Shown here in pieces: positions 52,919 through 61,531 of a stretch of DNA of 64,000 nt; position 1 is the stretch's first letter; every line of letters starts with the position of its first letter. Below the pieces are notes generated by a model, which saw nothing but the letters and a program-made list of their open reading frames with translations, had not been told where the DNA came from and made no database searches. The DNA is from Nonomuraea soli (GTDB taxonomy: Bacteria > Actinomycetota > Actinomycetes > Streptosporangiales > Streptosporangiaceae), in assembly GCF_013761175.1 (NCBI RefSeq), contig NZ_JACDUR010000001.1:186001-250000 (forward strand). The letters run 5' to 3'. Position numbers and translations under genes: made by a program.

Positions 52919-53662
52919 CTACCCGAGCGCCCCGTGGACGGCGATGCCGGCCTCCTCGGCGCCCGAGCGGGTCTCGCCACCCGGCGCCCGGCCCTCGGTG
53001 CGCCACTCCACGAGCTCGGCGGCGCGTTCCGCGGGCAGGACGACCCCCTGCGGCTGCTCGGGGCAGACCTCGCGCCAGGGGAGCAGGTCACCGGCGGCCC
53101 CCGCCAGGAGCCGCGCCACCTCGATCGCCCCCGCCGCCGTGAAGTGGGTGTCGTCCACCTCGACGAACAGCGCCTTGGCGGCGCCCACGCCGACCTCGCC
53201 GTAGAAGCGCAGGCTCGCCTCCTGCAGGTCGATGAGCGGCACGCCCTCGAAGCCGGCCAGCTCCTTCATCGCCTCCGGATAGCGCCCGTGGGTGGGCTCG
53301 GCCGAGCGCCGTTCCACGGACGTGACGAGGATCGGCCGGGCGCCCCGCTCGCGTGCCCCGTCGAGGTAGCGGCGCAGGAAGACCTGGTAGCCGTCGAAGG
53401 GGGCGCTGAACCTGTCCTGGTCGTGCTTGGGGTCGTTGTGCCCGAAGCAGACCAGCAGCAGGTCACCGGGGCCGATGGCGGCCATGATGCGCTCGTGCAT
53501 GCCCAGCCGCTCGATCGAGCTGCGCACGCTCGCGCCGGGGATCGCCTCGTTGACGATGTCGGCGTCCACGAACAGGCCGAGAGCCTGCCCCCAGCCCGCC
53601 ATCGGCGCGGCCGCCTCGGGATAGGCCGAGGCGGTCGAGTCACCCGCGATGAAGATCCTCAT
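52919..53662 (-). CDS. SGNH hydrolase, rhamnogalacturonan acetylesterase-like (CE12)
   Basis: Serine esterase of 247 residues that would remove acetyl groups from pectin rhamnogalacturonan fragments. Block I GDSTAS carries nucleophile Ser9, block III is GHNDPKHD, and the catalytic Asp-His pair lies in DDTHFTAAGA. It has no signal peptide, so it acts on imported oligosaccharides, unlike most CE12 enzymes. The start overlaps the oxidoreductase stop by 1 nt (TGATG). Last gene of the module 2 minus-strand operon. Confidence 0.85.
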   Translation of the reverse strand: MRIFIAGDSTASAYPEAAAPMAGWGQALGLFVDADIVNEAIPGASVRSSIERLGMHERIMAAIGPGDLLLVCFGHNDPKHDQDRFSAPFDGYQVFLRRYLDGARERGARPILVTSVERRSAEPTHGRYPEAMKELAGFEGVPLIDLQEASLRFYGEVGVGAAKALFVEVDDTHFTAAGAIEVARLLAGAAGDLLPWREVCPEQPQGVVLPAERAAELVEWRTEGRAPGGETRSGAEEAGIAVHGALG

Positions 53663-55482
53663 CAGCCGGCCAGCTCCGCCGCCCGCTCCCGGCCCATCCG
53701 GCCGTCGGCGACGACCACCGTGATCGACCGGCGCAACTCGCCCTCCACCAGCAGCGGCTTGTCCCAGGCCAGCGCCGGGCCCACACCCGGATACTCGGCG
53801 ACGCGCACGAACCACGGGTCGATCTCGCCGCGCTGCACGAACAGCAGGCTCCACGAATCGCTGACCAGGCAGAGCCAGGGGCTGGTGCTGCCGTGCACGG
53901 AGGCCTCGCCCCGCGACCCAGCGGTGAAGGCGTCGAGGTTCGCCGAGGCCTTGGGCGCGCGCCAGAAGAAGCCGCCGTAGCCCGCGCCGGCCCGGCCCTT
54001 CGTCGCCGAGCTCTCGATCTTCGCCGAGCCCGTCAGGGTGAAGGAGACGTCCAGCGCCCAGGCGTCGCCGAGCGAGCGGGTGAGCAGCGTGCGCTCCTCG
54101 GTCAGCAGCACCTCGCCGTCGGGGCCCGTCCAGTCGAGGTGCTCCAGGTAGCCGCCGTCGACCGGTTCCAGCCTGCGGCGGCGCTGCCTGCCGTGGTTGG
54201 GCAGGATCACCGGGCCGGTGCCCGGCACGAAGGTGGAGCCGCCCCAGAAGTTGACGCCGTTCACGTCGGAGATCGCCACGCTCGCCCCGAAGTGGTGGAT
54301 GTGGTCGGCGGGCTGCAGCTCGGTGACCGGGACACCGCCCAGGGTGGTGACCGGGTGGAGATAGGGCCTGGGGGCCGAGGTGACGTCGATGTCGCTGCGG
54401 TAGAGATACGACGCCGTCTCGCCCAGCCGTACCTCCGGCCACGGGTCGTCGGCGGGCGCGCCGGGGAAGCCCAGCTCCGACAGGGTCTTCAGCTCGCGCG
54501 CGCTGCGCGCGGCGAACGCGGCGATGCCGGGCACCAGGCGGCGCTCCGGCTCGTCGGCCGACTCGATCGGGGCCGGTTCCGGGGCCAGGCGCACCGCGTC
54601 GAGGAAGCGGGTGAAGGCCTCGGTGGAGGCGAGCGGCACCAGCAGATCGGTGCCGTCACGCAGGTGGTCGAGCAGGTTGGCCAGCAGGTCGGTGCGCCCG
54701 TAGCCGGTGCGCACGCCGCCGGCCTCCAGCTCGTCGGTGGTGTAGAACAGCCGCGCGGTGCCGGCGGAGCCGTGCAGCTCCAGGAACGGCTCGTAGCGGC
54801 GCTCGGCGCACAGGCTCACGGTGACGGTGATGACCGTGCCGTCGGCCAGGCGCACCCGGGCGCTGGAGGTGTCGTCGGACTGGATGTCGTTGGCGTGGTA
54901 GAGCTCCAGGTCGATGCTCTCCACCGGGGAGGGGCCCGCGACCGAGAAGGCGGTGGCCACGGCGTGCGCGAACGGGTTGGTCAGCGCGCCGTCCATGACG
55001 TCGACGCCGTCGAGCCGGCGCTTGCCCGCCCAGGCCGCACGCGTGTAGTAGCTCTTGGGTCGCTCCCACGCGCCCGCGACGCCGATGCCGCGGATCTCGC
55101 CCACGACCGAGCGGGCGACCGGGATCGCGGCCGAGCCCAGCGACTGGAAGCCGACCTGCACGACCCCGCCGGTCTCGGCCGCCGCCGCGGCGATGCGCTC
55201 GAACTCGGCGACCGAGGGCGCGGGCGGCTTCTCCAGCAGCACGTGCGCCCCCGCCCGCAGGGCGGTGACGGCCAGGTCGGCGTGGGTGTGGATCGGGGTG
55301 GCGATGACGGCCACCCGCGCCCCGGTCTCGCGCACGAGCGCTCCCAGGTCGGCCGACTGCGGCACGCCCAGGTCGGCGGGCCTGGGGTCGCAGACGCCGG
55401 CGAGCTCGGCGCCCTCCAGGCGCGAGATGTTGTGCAGGTGGTGCTTGCCGAAGCCGTGCACCCCGGCGACGACGATCTTCAC
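53662..55482 (-). CDS. Gfo/Idh/MocA oxidoreductase fused to a PmoA-like domain
   Basis: A two-part protein of 606 residues. The first half is an NAD(P)-dependent sugar oxidoreductase: Rossmann start KIVVAGVHGFGKHH, then IATPIHTHADLAVTALRAGAHVLLEKPPA with the EKP motif. The second half, from about 345, is a PmoA/DUF6807-like beta domain (DHIHHFGASVAISDVNGVNFWGGSTF and WDKPLLVEG near the end), usually a separate protein in sugar-catabolic clusters. The GTG at 55482 overlaps the previous gene by 4 nt. The substrate is unknown; a pectin-derived sugar acid or glycoside is likely. Confidence 0.85.
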   Translation of the reverse strand: MKIVVAGVHGFGKHHLHNISRLEGAELAGVCDPRPADLGVPQSADLGALVRETGARVAVIATPIHTHADLAVTALRAGAHVLLEKPPAPSVAEFERIAAAAAETGGVVQVGFQSLGSAAIPVARSVVGEIRGIGVAGAWERPKSYYTRAAWAGKRRLDGVDVMDGALTNPFAHAVATAFSVAGPSPVESIDLELYHANDIQSDDTSSARVRLADGTVITVTVSLCAERRYEPFLELHGSAGTARLFYTTDELEAGGVRTGYGRTDLLANLLDHLRDGTDLLVPLASTEAFTRFLDAVRLAPEPAPIESADEPERRLVPGIAAFAARSARELKTLSELGFPGAPADDPWPEVRLGETASYLYRSDIDVTSAPRPYLHPVTTLGGVPVTELQPADHIHHFGASVAISDVNGVNFWGGSTFVPGTGPVILPNHGRQRRRRLEPVDGGYLEHLDWTGPDGEVLLTEERTLLTRSLGDAWALDVSFTLTGSAKIESSATKGRAGAGYGGFFWRAPKASANLDAFTAGSRGEASVHGSTSPWLCLVSDSWSLLFVQRGEIDPWFVRVAEYPGVGPALAWDKPLLVEGELRRSITVVVADGRMGRERAAELAG

Positions 55483-56507
55483 TCGAACCACCTCGTCGGA
55501 TGACCGGTCGCGGTGAGCAGGCCGTTCTCGACGGCGACGGGGTACGGCTCGGCGAGCAGGCCGAGCTCGGCCAGGGACGCGTCCTCCACGTGTTCCACCA
55601 TGACAGGATCACGCAGGCACAGCGCCAGCTGGCCCGACAGCTCCATGAGCAGATGCGGGTAGACGGGCACGTCGTAGGCCCTGGCCAGGTCCGCGATGCG
55701 CAGGAACGGCGTGATGCCGCCCACGCGCACCACGTTGGGCTGGATCACGTCGACCGCTCCGGAGGCCAGCAGCTCGCGGAAGCCGTACAGGGTGTAGACG
55801 TTCTCGCCCACGGCGACCGGCACGCCGATGGAACGCCGCAGCTCGGCCAGACCACGCCAGTCGTCGGCGGGCAGCGGCTCCTCGATCCAGGCCAGGTCGA
55901 ACCTCTCCAGCGCGGAGACGGCCCGCCGGGCGCGGAACAGGTCCCAGCGCTGGTTGGCGTCGATCATCAGCTGCGTGTCGGGCCCGATCACCTCGCGGAC
56001 CGCGGCCACCCGCTCGACGTCCTCGCCCAGGTCGGGCTTGCCCACCTTGATCTTGACGGCGGGCAGGCCCTTCCAGCGGGTCGCCTGCGCGACCAGCTCC
56101 TCCAGGGAGTAGTGCAGGTTGACGCCGCTGCCGTACACGGGAACCTCGGAGCGGCGCGCCCCGAGCACGCCGACCAGCGGACCGCGCAGACTCCACAGGG
56201 CCAGGTCGAGCCCGGCCATGGCGACCGTGGCCAGCCCGCCGCGCCCGGCCTCGCTCAGGTGCCAGGCCAGCCGGTCCCACACCGCCTCCGGGTGCGGCTC
56301 CAGGCCGAACACCGCGTCGCGCACGTCGTGGTCGAGCAGGGCACGCACGGCGTGCGCGCCGATCTGCGGCGTCCACGAGATCCCGGTGCCGACCCGGCCG
56401 TCGTCGAGCGTGACGTCCACGCGGACGACGTGGTTGTACGGCACGTCGGCGCCCCACGGCCGGGCCAGGGGCGCCGACCGCAGGGTGGTGGTCAGATCGA
56501 CGATCAT
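55479..56507 (-). CDS. Mandelate racemase/enolase superfamily sugar-acid dehydratase or cycloisomerase
   Basis: Metal-dependent enzyme of 342 residues. The Lys pair is in AVKIKVGK, metal ligands lie in MIDANQRW, IEEPLP and VGENVY, and YPHLLMEL supplies the probable catalytic His. It is not a GudD ortholog. Context (KdgD copy 2 and SDR in the same operon) suggests galactarate dehydratase or galactarolactone cycloisomerase, acting on the galacturonate oxidation product. It overlaps both neighbours by 4 nt. Confidence 0.85.
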   Translation of the reverse strand: MIVDLTTTLRSAPLARPWGADVPYNHVVRVDVTLDDGRVGTGISWTPQIGAHAVRALLDHDVRDAVFGLEPHPEAVWDRLAWHLSEAGRGGLATVAMAGLDLALWSLRGPLVGVLGARRSEVPVYGSGVNLHYSLEELVAQATRWKGLPAVKIKVGKPDLGEDVERVAAVREVIGPDTQLMIDANQRWDLFRARRAVSALERFDLAWIEEPLPADDWRGLAELRRSIGVPVAVGENVYTLYGFRELLASGAVDVIQPNVVRVGGITPFLRIADLARAYDVPVYPHLLMELSGQLALCLRDPVMVEHVEDASLAELGLLAEPYPVAVENGLLTATGHPTRWFE

Positions 56508-57379
56508 GCGGCTACCAGGGACAGGCCATGCTTGATCAGCGTGTCGAGCTCCGCCTCGTGCTCGGGCGTGAGGTCGGTCAGCGGCGCGCGCACCGGGCCC
56601 ACGTCCAGGCCGCGCAGCCGGATCCCGGCCTTGACCAGCGCCACCGCGTAGCCGGGCGCCTTGCTGCGCAGCTCGACCAGCGGCGCGTAGAACTCCGTAA
56701 GCAGCCGGTCGTCACCCGCGAAGAAGGCCTTGGCGATCTCGGGGGCGAAGGCGAACACGGCGCTGGAGTACAGGTCGATGCCCAGGCCGCGGTAGGCGGG
56801 CATGGTCAGCTCGGCGGTCGGCAGGCCGTTGAAGAACATGAAGTCCTCGCCGATCTCCCGACGCACGGCCAGCACGGTGCGCTGCATGCGGTCGATGTCG
56901 CCCAGTCCGTCCTTGAGGCCCACGACGCCGGGGATCCGGGCCAGCTCCACCACGGTGGCCGGGTCGAGGACGACCGAGCCGCGCTGGTAGACGATCACCG
57001 GGAGCTCGGCCGCGATGGCCGTCACGTACGCGACGAAACCGGAGGTCGAGCCCTGCGTCAGGTAGGGCGGCATGAGCAGCAGGCCGTCGGCTCCCGCCTC
57101 GCGTGCCGTACGGGCCTGCTCCAGGGCGGCGCCGAGCGGGCCGCCCGCGCCCGCCAGCACCGGCACCTGGCCGGCGGTGGCGGCCACCGCGACCTGGACG
57201 GCCAGCGCGTGCTCGGCCTGCGAAAGCGCCGAGAACTCCCCGGTGCCGCACGCCACGAAGACCGCGCCCGGGTCGTGGGCCAGGCCCTGGCGGATGTGTT
57301 CCGCGAGCACCCGCTCGTCCAGCGCCCCGTTGTCGTCGAAGGGCGTCACGGGGAAGAACAGCACGCCGCTGAGGTTCAC
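56504..57379 (-). CDS. 5-dehydro-4-deoxyglucarate dehydratase (copy 2)
   Basis: KdgD-type decarboxylating dehydratase of 291 residues, clearly paralogous to the protein at 42802: LFFPVTPFDDNGALDE, ACGTGEFSALSQAEH, Schiff-base Lys156 in GLKDGLGD, FFNGLPTAE. It starts with GTG at 57379, overlapping the SDR stop. Module 2 has no semialdehyde dehydrogenase of its own, so its product would need the enzyme at 41286. Confidence 0.92.
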   Translation of the reverse strand: MNLSGVLFFPVTPFDDNGALDERVLAEHIRQGLAHDPGAVFVACGTGEFSALSQAEHALAVQVAVAATAGQVPVLAGAGGPLGAALEQARTAREAGADGLLLMPPYLTQGSTSGFVAYVTAIAAELPVIVYQRGSVVLDPATVVELARIPGVVGLKDGLGDIDRMQRTVLAVRREIGEDFMFFNGLPTAELTMPAYRGLGIDLYSSAVFAFAPEIAKAFFAGDDRLLTEFYAPLVELRSKAPGYAVALVKAGIRLRGLDVGPVRAPLTDLTPEHEAELDTLIKHGLSLVAA

Positions 57380-58266
57380 AGGCTCTCCTTGAGTTCGGTG
57401 CGCCAGCTCCGCTTGGCCTGCCAGCCGAGCATGCGCTCGGCCTTGGCGGAGGAGAAGGCGGGGGCGCTGCCGGTCAGTCCGGCGGCGAAGGGGGCGGTGG
57501 CGGGGATGAGCCGCGGCAGCAGCTCCGACAGCGGGTCGCGGGCCAGCGCGTCGGCGGCCCCGGCGAAGAAGACCTCGCCATTGGGCAGCTCCGGCAGCTT
57601 GGACAGCAGAGCGAGCAGCATGTCGGCGGCGTCGCGGGCGTCGAGGTAGTTGAAAAGCGAGACCGCCGCGAGCTCCGGACGGTCAAGCCGCTCGGCCATG
57701 GTGTGGCCTTGCTGGGTGGGGGCGCCCTCCCACTCCTCGGGCGCGACCACGTAGCACGGCCGGACCGCGGCCATCCGGGTCTCGGAGGTCCGCGCGAACG
57801 TCTGCATGGTCTGCTCGGCCACCAGCTTCGACAGGCTGTAGGCGTTCCACGGCTGGGCCGGGTGGTCCTCGTCGAGCGCGAGGTAGGCGGGTGTCCAGCC
57901 GTCAGGCTTGCCGTACCCGATGACCGTCGGGCTGCTGGCCACGACCAGCTTGGGCACGCCCAGCGCGGTGGCGGCGTGGCACACGTTGAACGCCAGCTGG
58001 GTGTTGGTGCGGAAGGTCACGCCGTCGCTGCGGCTGAACGGGGTGGCGATCGCCGCCAGGTGGATGACGGACTCGGGACGGAAGCGGGCGATCACCTCAT
58101 AGGCCTCGCCGAGGTCGGTCAGGTCGGCGGGCAGGCATGCGGCGGCCTCGGGAGGGGTTCCGGGCGCGTTGTCGATGCCGATCACCTCGTGCCCGGCTGC
58201 GGCGAACGCGGTGACGACACTGCGGCCCAGGCGCCCGGCGCTCCCGGTGACGAGAGTTCTGCTCAC
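57376..58266 (-). CDS. NAD-dependent epimerase/dehydratase family SDR (possible second uronate dehydrogenase)
   Basis: Extended-type SDR of 296 residues. The GTG at 58266 (VSRTLVTGSAGRLGR) places the glycine motif directly at the N-terminus; an in-frame ATG at 58317 lies inside an operator and is not credible. The catalytic motif is YSLSK. It has VIHLAAIATPFSR and VRPCYVVAPEEWEG. Its sequence is distinct from Udh at 47748, so the substrate may be another uronate or aldose. First gene of the five-gene coupled operon. Confidence 0.85.
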   Translation of the reverse strand: MSRTLVTGSAGRLGRSVVTAFAAAGHEVIGIDNAPGTPPEAAACLPADLTDLGEAYEVIARFRPESVIHLAAIATPFSRSDGVTFRTNTQLAFNVCHAATALGVPKLVVASSPTVIGYGKPDGWTPAYLALDEDHPAQPWNAYSLSKLVAEQTMQTFARTSETRMAAVRPCYVVAPEEWEGAPTQQGHTMAERLDRPELAAVSLFNYLDARDAADMLLALLSKLPELPNGEVFFAGAADALARDPLSELLPRLIPATAPFAAGLTGSAPAFSSAKAERMLGWQAKRSWRTELKESL

Positions 58267-58302
58267 GGGGGATGTCTTTCTGACGGTCTGCTGATGAGGG
58301 TC

Positions 58303-58316
58303 TGCAACCAGTTGCA
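58303..58316. promoter_or_regulatory. LacI-type operator 3 (before the SDR operon)
   Basis: TGCAACCAGTTGCA has perfect 6-bp arms around a central CA, 36 nt upstream of the SDR start. Confidence 0.75.
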
Positions 58317-58368
58317 TAAACTCTGGCCATCCAGCGCGAGCTCTGTCAAGTGGCCAGCGGGTTTACCT

Positions 58369-58382
58369 CGCAACCGGTCGCA
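58369..58382. promoter_or_regulatory. LacI-type operator 4 (divergent spacer)
   Basis: CGCAACCGGTCGCA, with the central ACCGGT palindrome of this family, in the SDR/LacI spacer. Confidence 0.65.
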
Positions 58383-58399
58383 ATAGTGCCTGGTAGGCG

Positions 58400-58413
58400 T
58401 GCAACCGATTGCG
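58400..58413. promoter_or_regulatory. LacI-type operator 5 (before the LacI gene)
   Basis: TGCAACCGATTGCG ends 1 nt before the TAGTGT -10 box (58415-58420), itself 6 nt before the LacI ATG at 58427. A bound repressor would block this leaderless promoter, implying autoregulation. Confidence 0.75.
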
Positions 58414-58426
58414 TTAGTGTGCGGCC

Positions 58427-59407
58427 ATGGTGACGATTCGCGACGTAGCCAGGGCGTCGGGAGTGCACGTGTCGACGGTCTCGCGGACTTTCTCCGCGCC
58501 GCATCTGGTCAACGAGAAGACCCGGCAGGCGGTGCTCGCGGTCGCCGCGCAGCTCGGCTACCGGCCCAACCGCGCGGCCAGGGCACTGACCACCGGCCGC
58601 ACGCACAACCTCGGCCTCATCGTGGCCGACATCGCCAACCCCTTCTTCCCCCCGCTGATCAAGGCGGCCCAGGGACACGCGCGCGAGCGCGACTACCACG
58701 TCTTCGTCGCCGACACCGACGAGGACCCGGTGCTGGAGCAGGAGCTCATCGAGACGCTGTCCAAGCAGGTCGACGGCGTGCTCCTGTGCAGTCCCCGGCT
58801 GTCGAACCAGACCATCCACCGGCTGCGCGCCGAGGTCCCGCTGGTGATCGTCAACCGCCGCGTGAAGGGCCTGACCACCGTCCTGATGGACGTCGGCCAG
58901 GGCGCGCGGGCGGCCATCGACCATCTGGTGGGCCTCGGCCACCGGCGCATCGCCCTGCTCACCGGGCCGCCAGGCTCGTGGACCAGCGGCGAGATCCGCC
59001 AGGCCGCCACCGACCGGGCGGCCGAGGCCGGAGTGCCGCTGACGGTCGTGGGACCCAACGAACCCACCGAGCAGGGCGGCCTGGCCGCGGCAGACAAGAT
59101 CGCCGGGCACAGCGCCGTGCTCTGCTACAACGATCTGGTCGCGCTCGGCCTCATCGAAGGCCTCGTCGAGCGCGGCCTGAGCGTCCCGGGCGACGTGAGC
59201 GTCATCGGGATCGACGACAGCCTGCCCGGCCGGCTCAACCGGCCCAAGCTGACCACCATCACCATGCCGACCGCCGCCGCCGGGCGCATGGCGGTCGACC
59301 TGCTGCTGGCGGCCGTCGGCGCCGGAGAGCACGCCCCGCACACCACCGTCAGGCTGGAGACCAGCCTGGTGATCAGGGAATCCACCCAGAGAGCGAGTGA
59401 ACCGTGA
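58427..59407 (+). CDS. LacI family transcriptional regulator
   Basis: Repressor of 326 residues. The HTH at 3-22 reads TIRDVARASGVHVSTVSRTF, followed by the hinge RPNRAARALTTGRT and a periplasmic-binding-protein-like effector domain (LGLIVADIANPFF, VIVNRRV, SVIGIDDS, LNRPKLTTITMP). The six TGCAACCGGTTGCA-like sites in the pectin region, three of them in its own upstream spacer, are its probable operators. The effector may be a galacturonate-derived compound. Overlaps galM by 4 nt. Confidence 0.95.
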   Translation: MVTIRDVARASGVHVSTVSRTFSAPHLVNEKTRQAVLAVAAQLGYRPNRAARALTTGRTHNLGLIVADIANPFFPPLIKAAQGHARERDYHVFVADTDEDPVLEQELIETLSKQVDGVLLCSPRLSNQTIHRLRAEVPLVIVNRRVKGLTTVLMDVGQGARAAIDHLVGLGHRRIALLTGPPGSWTSGEIRQAATDRAAEAGVPLTVVGPNEPTEQGGLAAADKIAGHSAVLCYNDLVALGLIEGLVERGLSVPGDVSVIGIDDSLPGRLNRPKLTTITMPTAAAGRMAVDLLLAAVGAGEHAPHTTVRLETSLVIRESTQRASEP

Positions 59408-60366
59408 AGTTCGGCACCACCCCCGACGGGCAGCCAGTGGAGCGTATCCAGCTGTCCAACGGCCGGCTCAGCGTCGCAGTCCTGACGCTCGGGGCAATCA
59501 TCCAGTCGATCGAGCTGCCCGACGGCGCCAACGTCGTGCTCGGGCTGGACAGCGTGAGCGACTACCTGGAGCGCAGCCGCTACTTCGGCGCCGTCGTGGG
59601 CAGGTTCGGCAACCGCATCGCCGACGGCGCCTTCACGCTCGACGGCGTGCCGTACGAGCTGGCCCGCAACAACAACGGGCATGCCCTGCACGGCGGGCTC
59701 AGGGGCTTCGACAAGCGGGTGTGGAGCGCCTCCCGCGACGGCGACCACGCCGTACGGCTCAGCCTGGTCAGCAAGGACGGCGAGGAGGGCTACCCGGGCA
59801 CGATGTCGGTCTCGGTGACCTACACGCTCGACGGCGACGAGCTCCTGATCGCCTACGAGGCCACCACCGACGCGCCGACGGTGCTGAACCTCACCAACCA
59901 CTCCTACTTCAACCTGGCCGACGCCCCTGACGTGCGCGGACACGTGCTGACCATGGAGGCCGACGCCTACCTCGAGGTGGACGAGGGGAAGATCCCCGTG
60001 CCCGGCGACCCCGTGCCGGTGGCGGGCACGCCCTACGACTTCACCGCGCCCACCGCGATCGGCGAGCGGCTGGAGGGGCGCTACGACCACTGCTACGTGT
60101 TGCGGCCGGGCGGGGGCATCGTGGTCGAGGAGCCGGTCAGCGGGCGTTCGATGCGGGTGCGCACGACCGAGCCCGGCGTGCAGTTCTACACCGGGCACAT
60201 GCTCGACGGCGTCGTCACGCCCTACCAGGCCTTCGCCGGGTTCTGCCTGGAGACGCAGCACTTCCCCGACTCGCCCAACCGGCCCGATTTCCCCTCGACG
60301 GTGCTGCGTCCGGGGGAGGTGCACCGGTCGGAGACCGGGTACCGATTTGATTGCAACCGCTTGTAG
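59404..60366 (+). CDS. galM: Aldose 1-epimerase
   Basis: Mutarotase interconverting alpha and beta anomers of sugars released from polysaccharide. The 320 residues show VVGRFGNRIADG (substrate Arg), NNNGHALHGG, catalytic His in NLTNHSYFNLA, YDHCYVL and the catalytic Glu in FCLETQHFPDSP. The GTG at 59404 overlaps the LacI stop (GTGA), so it is cotranscribed with the regulator. The stop codon lies inside LacI-type operator 6. Confidence 0.94.
   Translation: MKFGTTPDGQPVERIQLSNGRLSVAVLTLGAIIQSIELPDGANVVLGLDSVSDYLERSRYFGAVVGRFGNRIADGAFTLDGVPYELARNNNGHALHGGLRGFDKRVWSASRDGDHAVRLSLVSKDGEEGYPGTMSVSVTYTLDGDELLIAYEATTDAPTVLNLTNHSYFNLADAPDVRGHVLTMEADAYLEVDEGKIPVPGDPVPVAGTPYDFTAPTAIGERLEGRYDHCYVLRPGGGIVVEEPVSGRSMRVRTTEPGVQFYTGHMLDGVVTPYQAFAGFCLETQHFPDSPNRPDFPSTVLRPGEVHRSETGYRFDCNRL
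60352..60365. promoter_or_regulatory. LacI-type operator 6 (overlapping the galM stop, before the second transporter)
   Basis: TGCAACCGCTTGTA matches the consensus with 3 changes and lies about 190 nt upstream of the transporter. The spacer 60367-60553 is AT-rich for this genome and holds repeated GGTAACG words (60412, 60450, 60464). Confidence 0.55.
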
Positions 60367-60553
60367 CAAACCGGCTAGATTCTCGGAAAAGTTTTCCTCG
60401 GCTTCATCGTAAGGTAACGCTGTGACCTGGGTATACGCCGATAACGATATATCGGTAACGAGAAGGTAACGTCTGCAAAGGGTTGACGTAACTTTCCGTG
60501 GCGCTATAGGAAAGCGCCATCCACCCCCGCACAGCCGAGGGATATGTCAAGCC

Positions 60554-61531
60554 ATGCCCCACCAAGTCTCCGTGTCTCCCTCTCCGAAGCAGGTGAGACT
60601 CGAACCCGCCCGCCCAGTGGGCCAGCACCGCGGGACGAAGAACGCGTGGAAGCGCCGTGAAGCCGGTGCGGCCTACGTTTTCCTCGCCCCGTGGTTCCTG
60701 GGCCTCATCGCGATCACCGTCGGTCCGATCGTGGCCTCGCTCTACCTGTCCTTCACCGACTACAGCCTGCTCGAAGAGGCCCAGTGGGTCGGCCTGGACA
60801 ACTACGCCAGGATGTTCACCGAGGACGACCGCTTCCTGCAGTCGCTGAAGGTCACCACGATCTACGTGGTCGTCTCGGTGCCGATGCAGCTGGCCTTCGC
60901 GCTGCTGCTGGCCCTGCTGCTCGACCGAGGCCTGCGCGGCCTGACGATCTACCGCTCGGTCTACTACCTGCCCTCGCTGCTGGGCGGCAGCGTCGCGATC
61001 GCGATCCTGTGGCGGAAGATCTTCGGCACCGACGGTCTGGTCAACTCGGTCCTGCTCTGGTTCGGGATCGAAGGTCCCGGCTGGGTCACCGACCCCGACA
61101 CCGCGCTCGGCACGCTGATCCTGCTGCACGTGTGGACCTTCGGCGCCCCGATGGTCATCTTCCTGGCCGGTCTGAGGCAGATCCCGCAGAGCTACTACGA
61201 GGCGGCCTCCGTGGACGGGGCGACCAAGCTCACCCAGTTCCGCCACATCACGCTTCCGCTGCTCACGCCGATCATCTTCTTCAACCTCGTGCTCGAGATC
61301 ATCAAGTCGTTCCAGTCCTTCACCCAGTCGTTCATCGTCAGCAACGGCACCGGCGGACCGGTCGACTCCACGCTCTTCTACACGCTCTACCTGTACATGA
61401 AGGGCTTCAAGAACTTTGAGATGGGCTACGCGGCGGCCATGGCCTGGGTGCTGCTGCTCATCATCGCCGGTCTGACCGGGGTCAACTTCCTGATGTCGAA
61501 GTATTGGGTCTTCTATGGCGACACAAAGTAA
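60554..61531 (+). CDS. Sugar ABC transporter permease (MalF-like)
   Basis: Inner-membrane subunit of 325 residues with six hydrophobic helices from about residue 38 (AAYVFLAPWFLGLIAITVGP). The EAA loop is PQSYYEAASVDGATKLTQFRHITLPLLTP. It is preceded by a LacI operator and followed by the second permease in 17-nt overlap. No ATPase gene accompanies it. Confidence 0.94.
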   Translation: MPHQVSVSPSPKQVRLEPARPVGQHRGTKNAWKRREAGAAYVFLAPWFLGLIAITVGPIVASLYLSFTDYSLLEEAQWVGLDNYARMFTEDDRFLQSLKVTTIYVVVSVPMQLAFALLLALLLDRGLRGLTIYRSVYYLPSLLGGSVAIAILWRKIFGTDGLVNSVLLWFGIEGPGWVTDPDTALGTLILLHVWTFGAPMVIFLAGLRQIPQSYYEAASVDGATKLTQFRHITLPLLTPIIFFNLVLEIIKSFQSFTQSFIVSNGTGGPVDSTLFYTLYLYMKGFKNFEMGYAAAMAWVLLLIIAGLTGVNFLMSKYWVFYGDTK

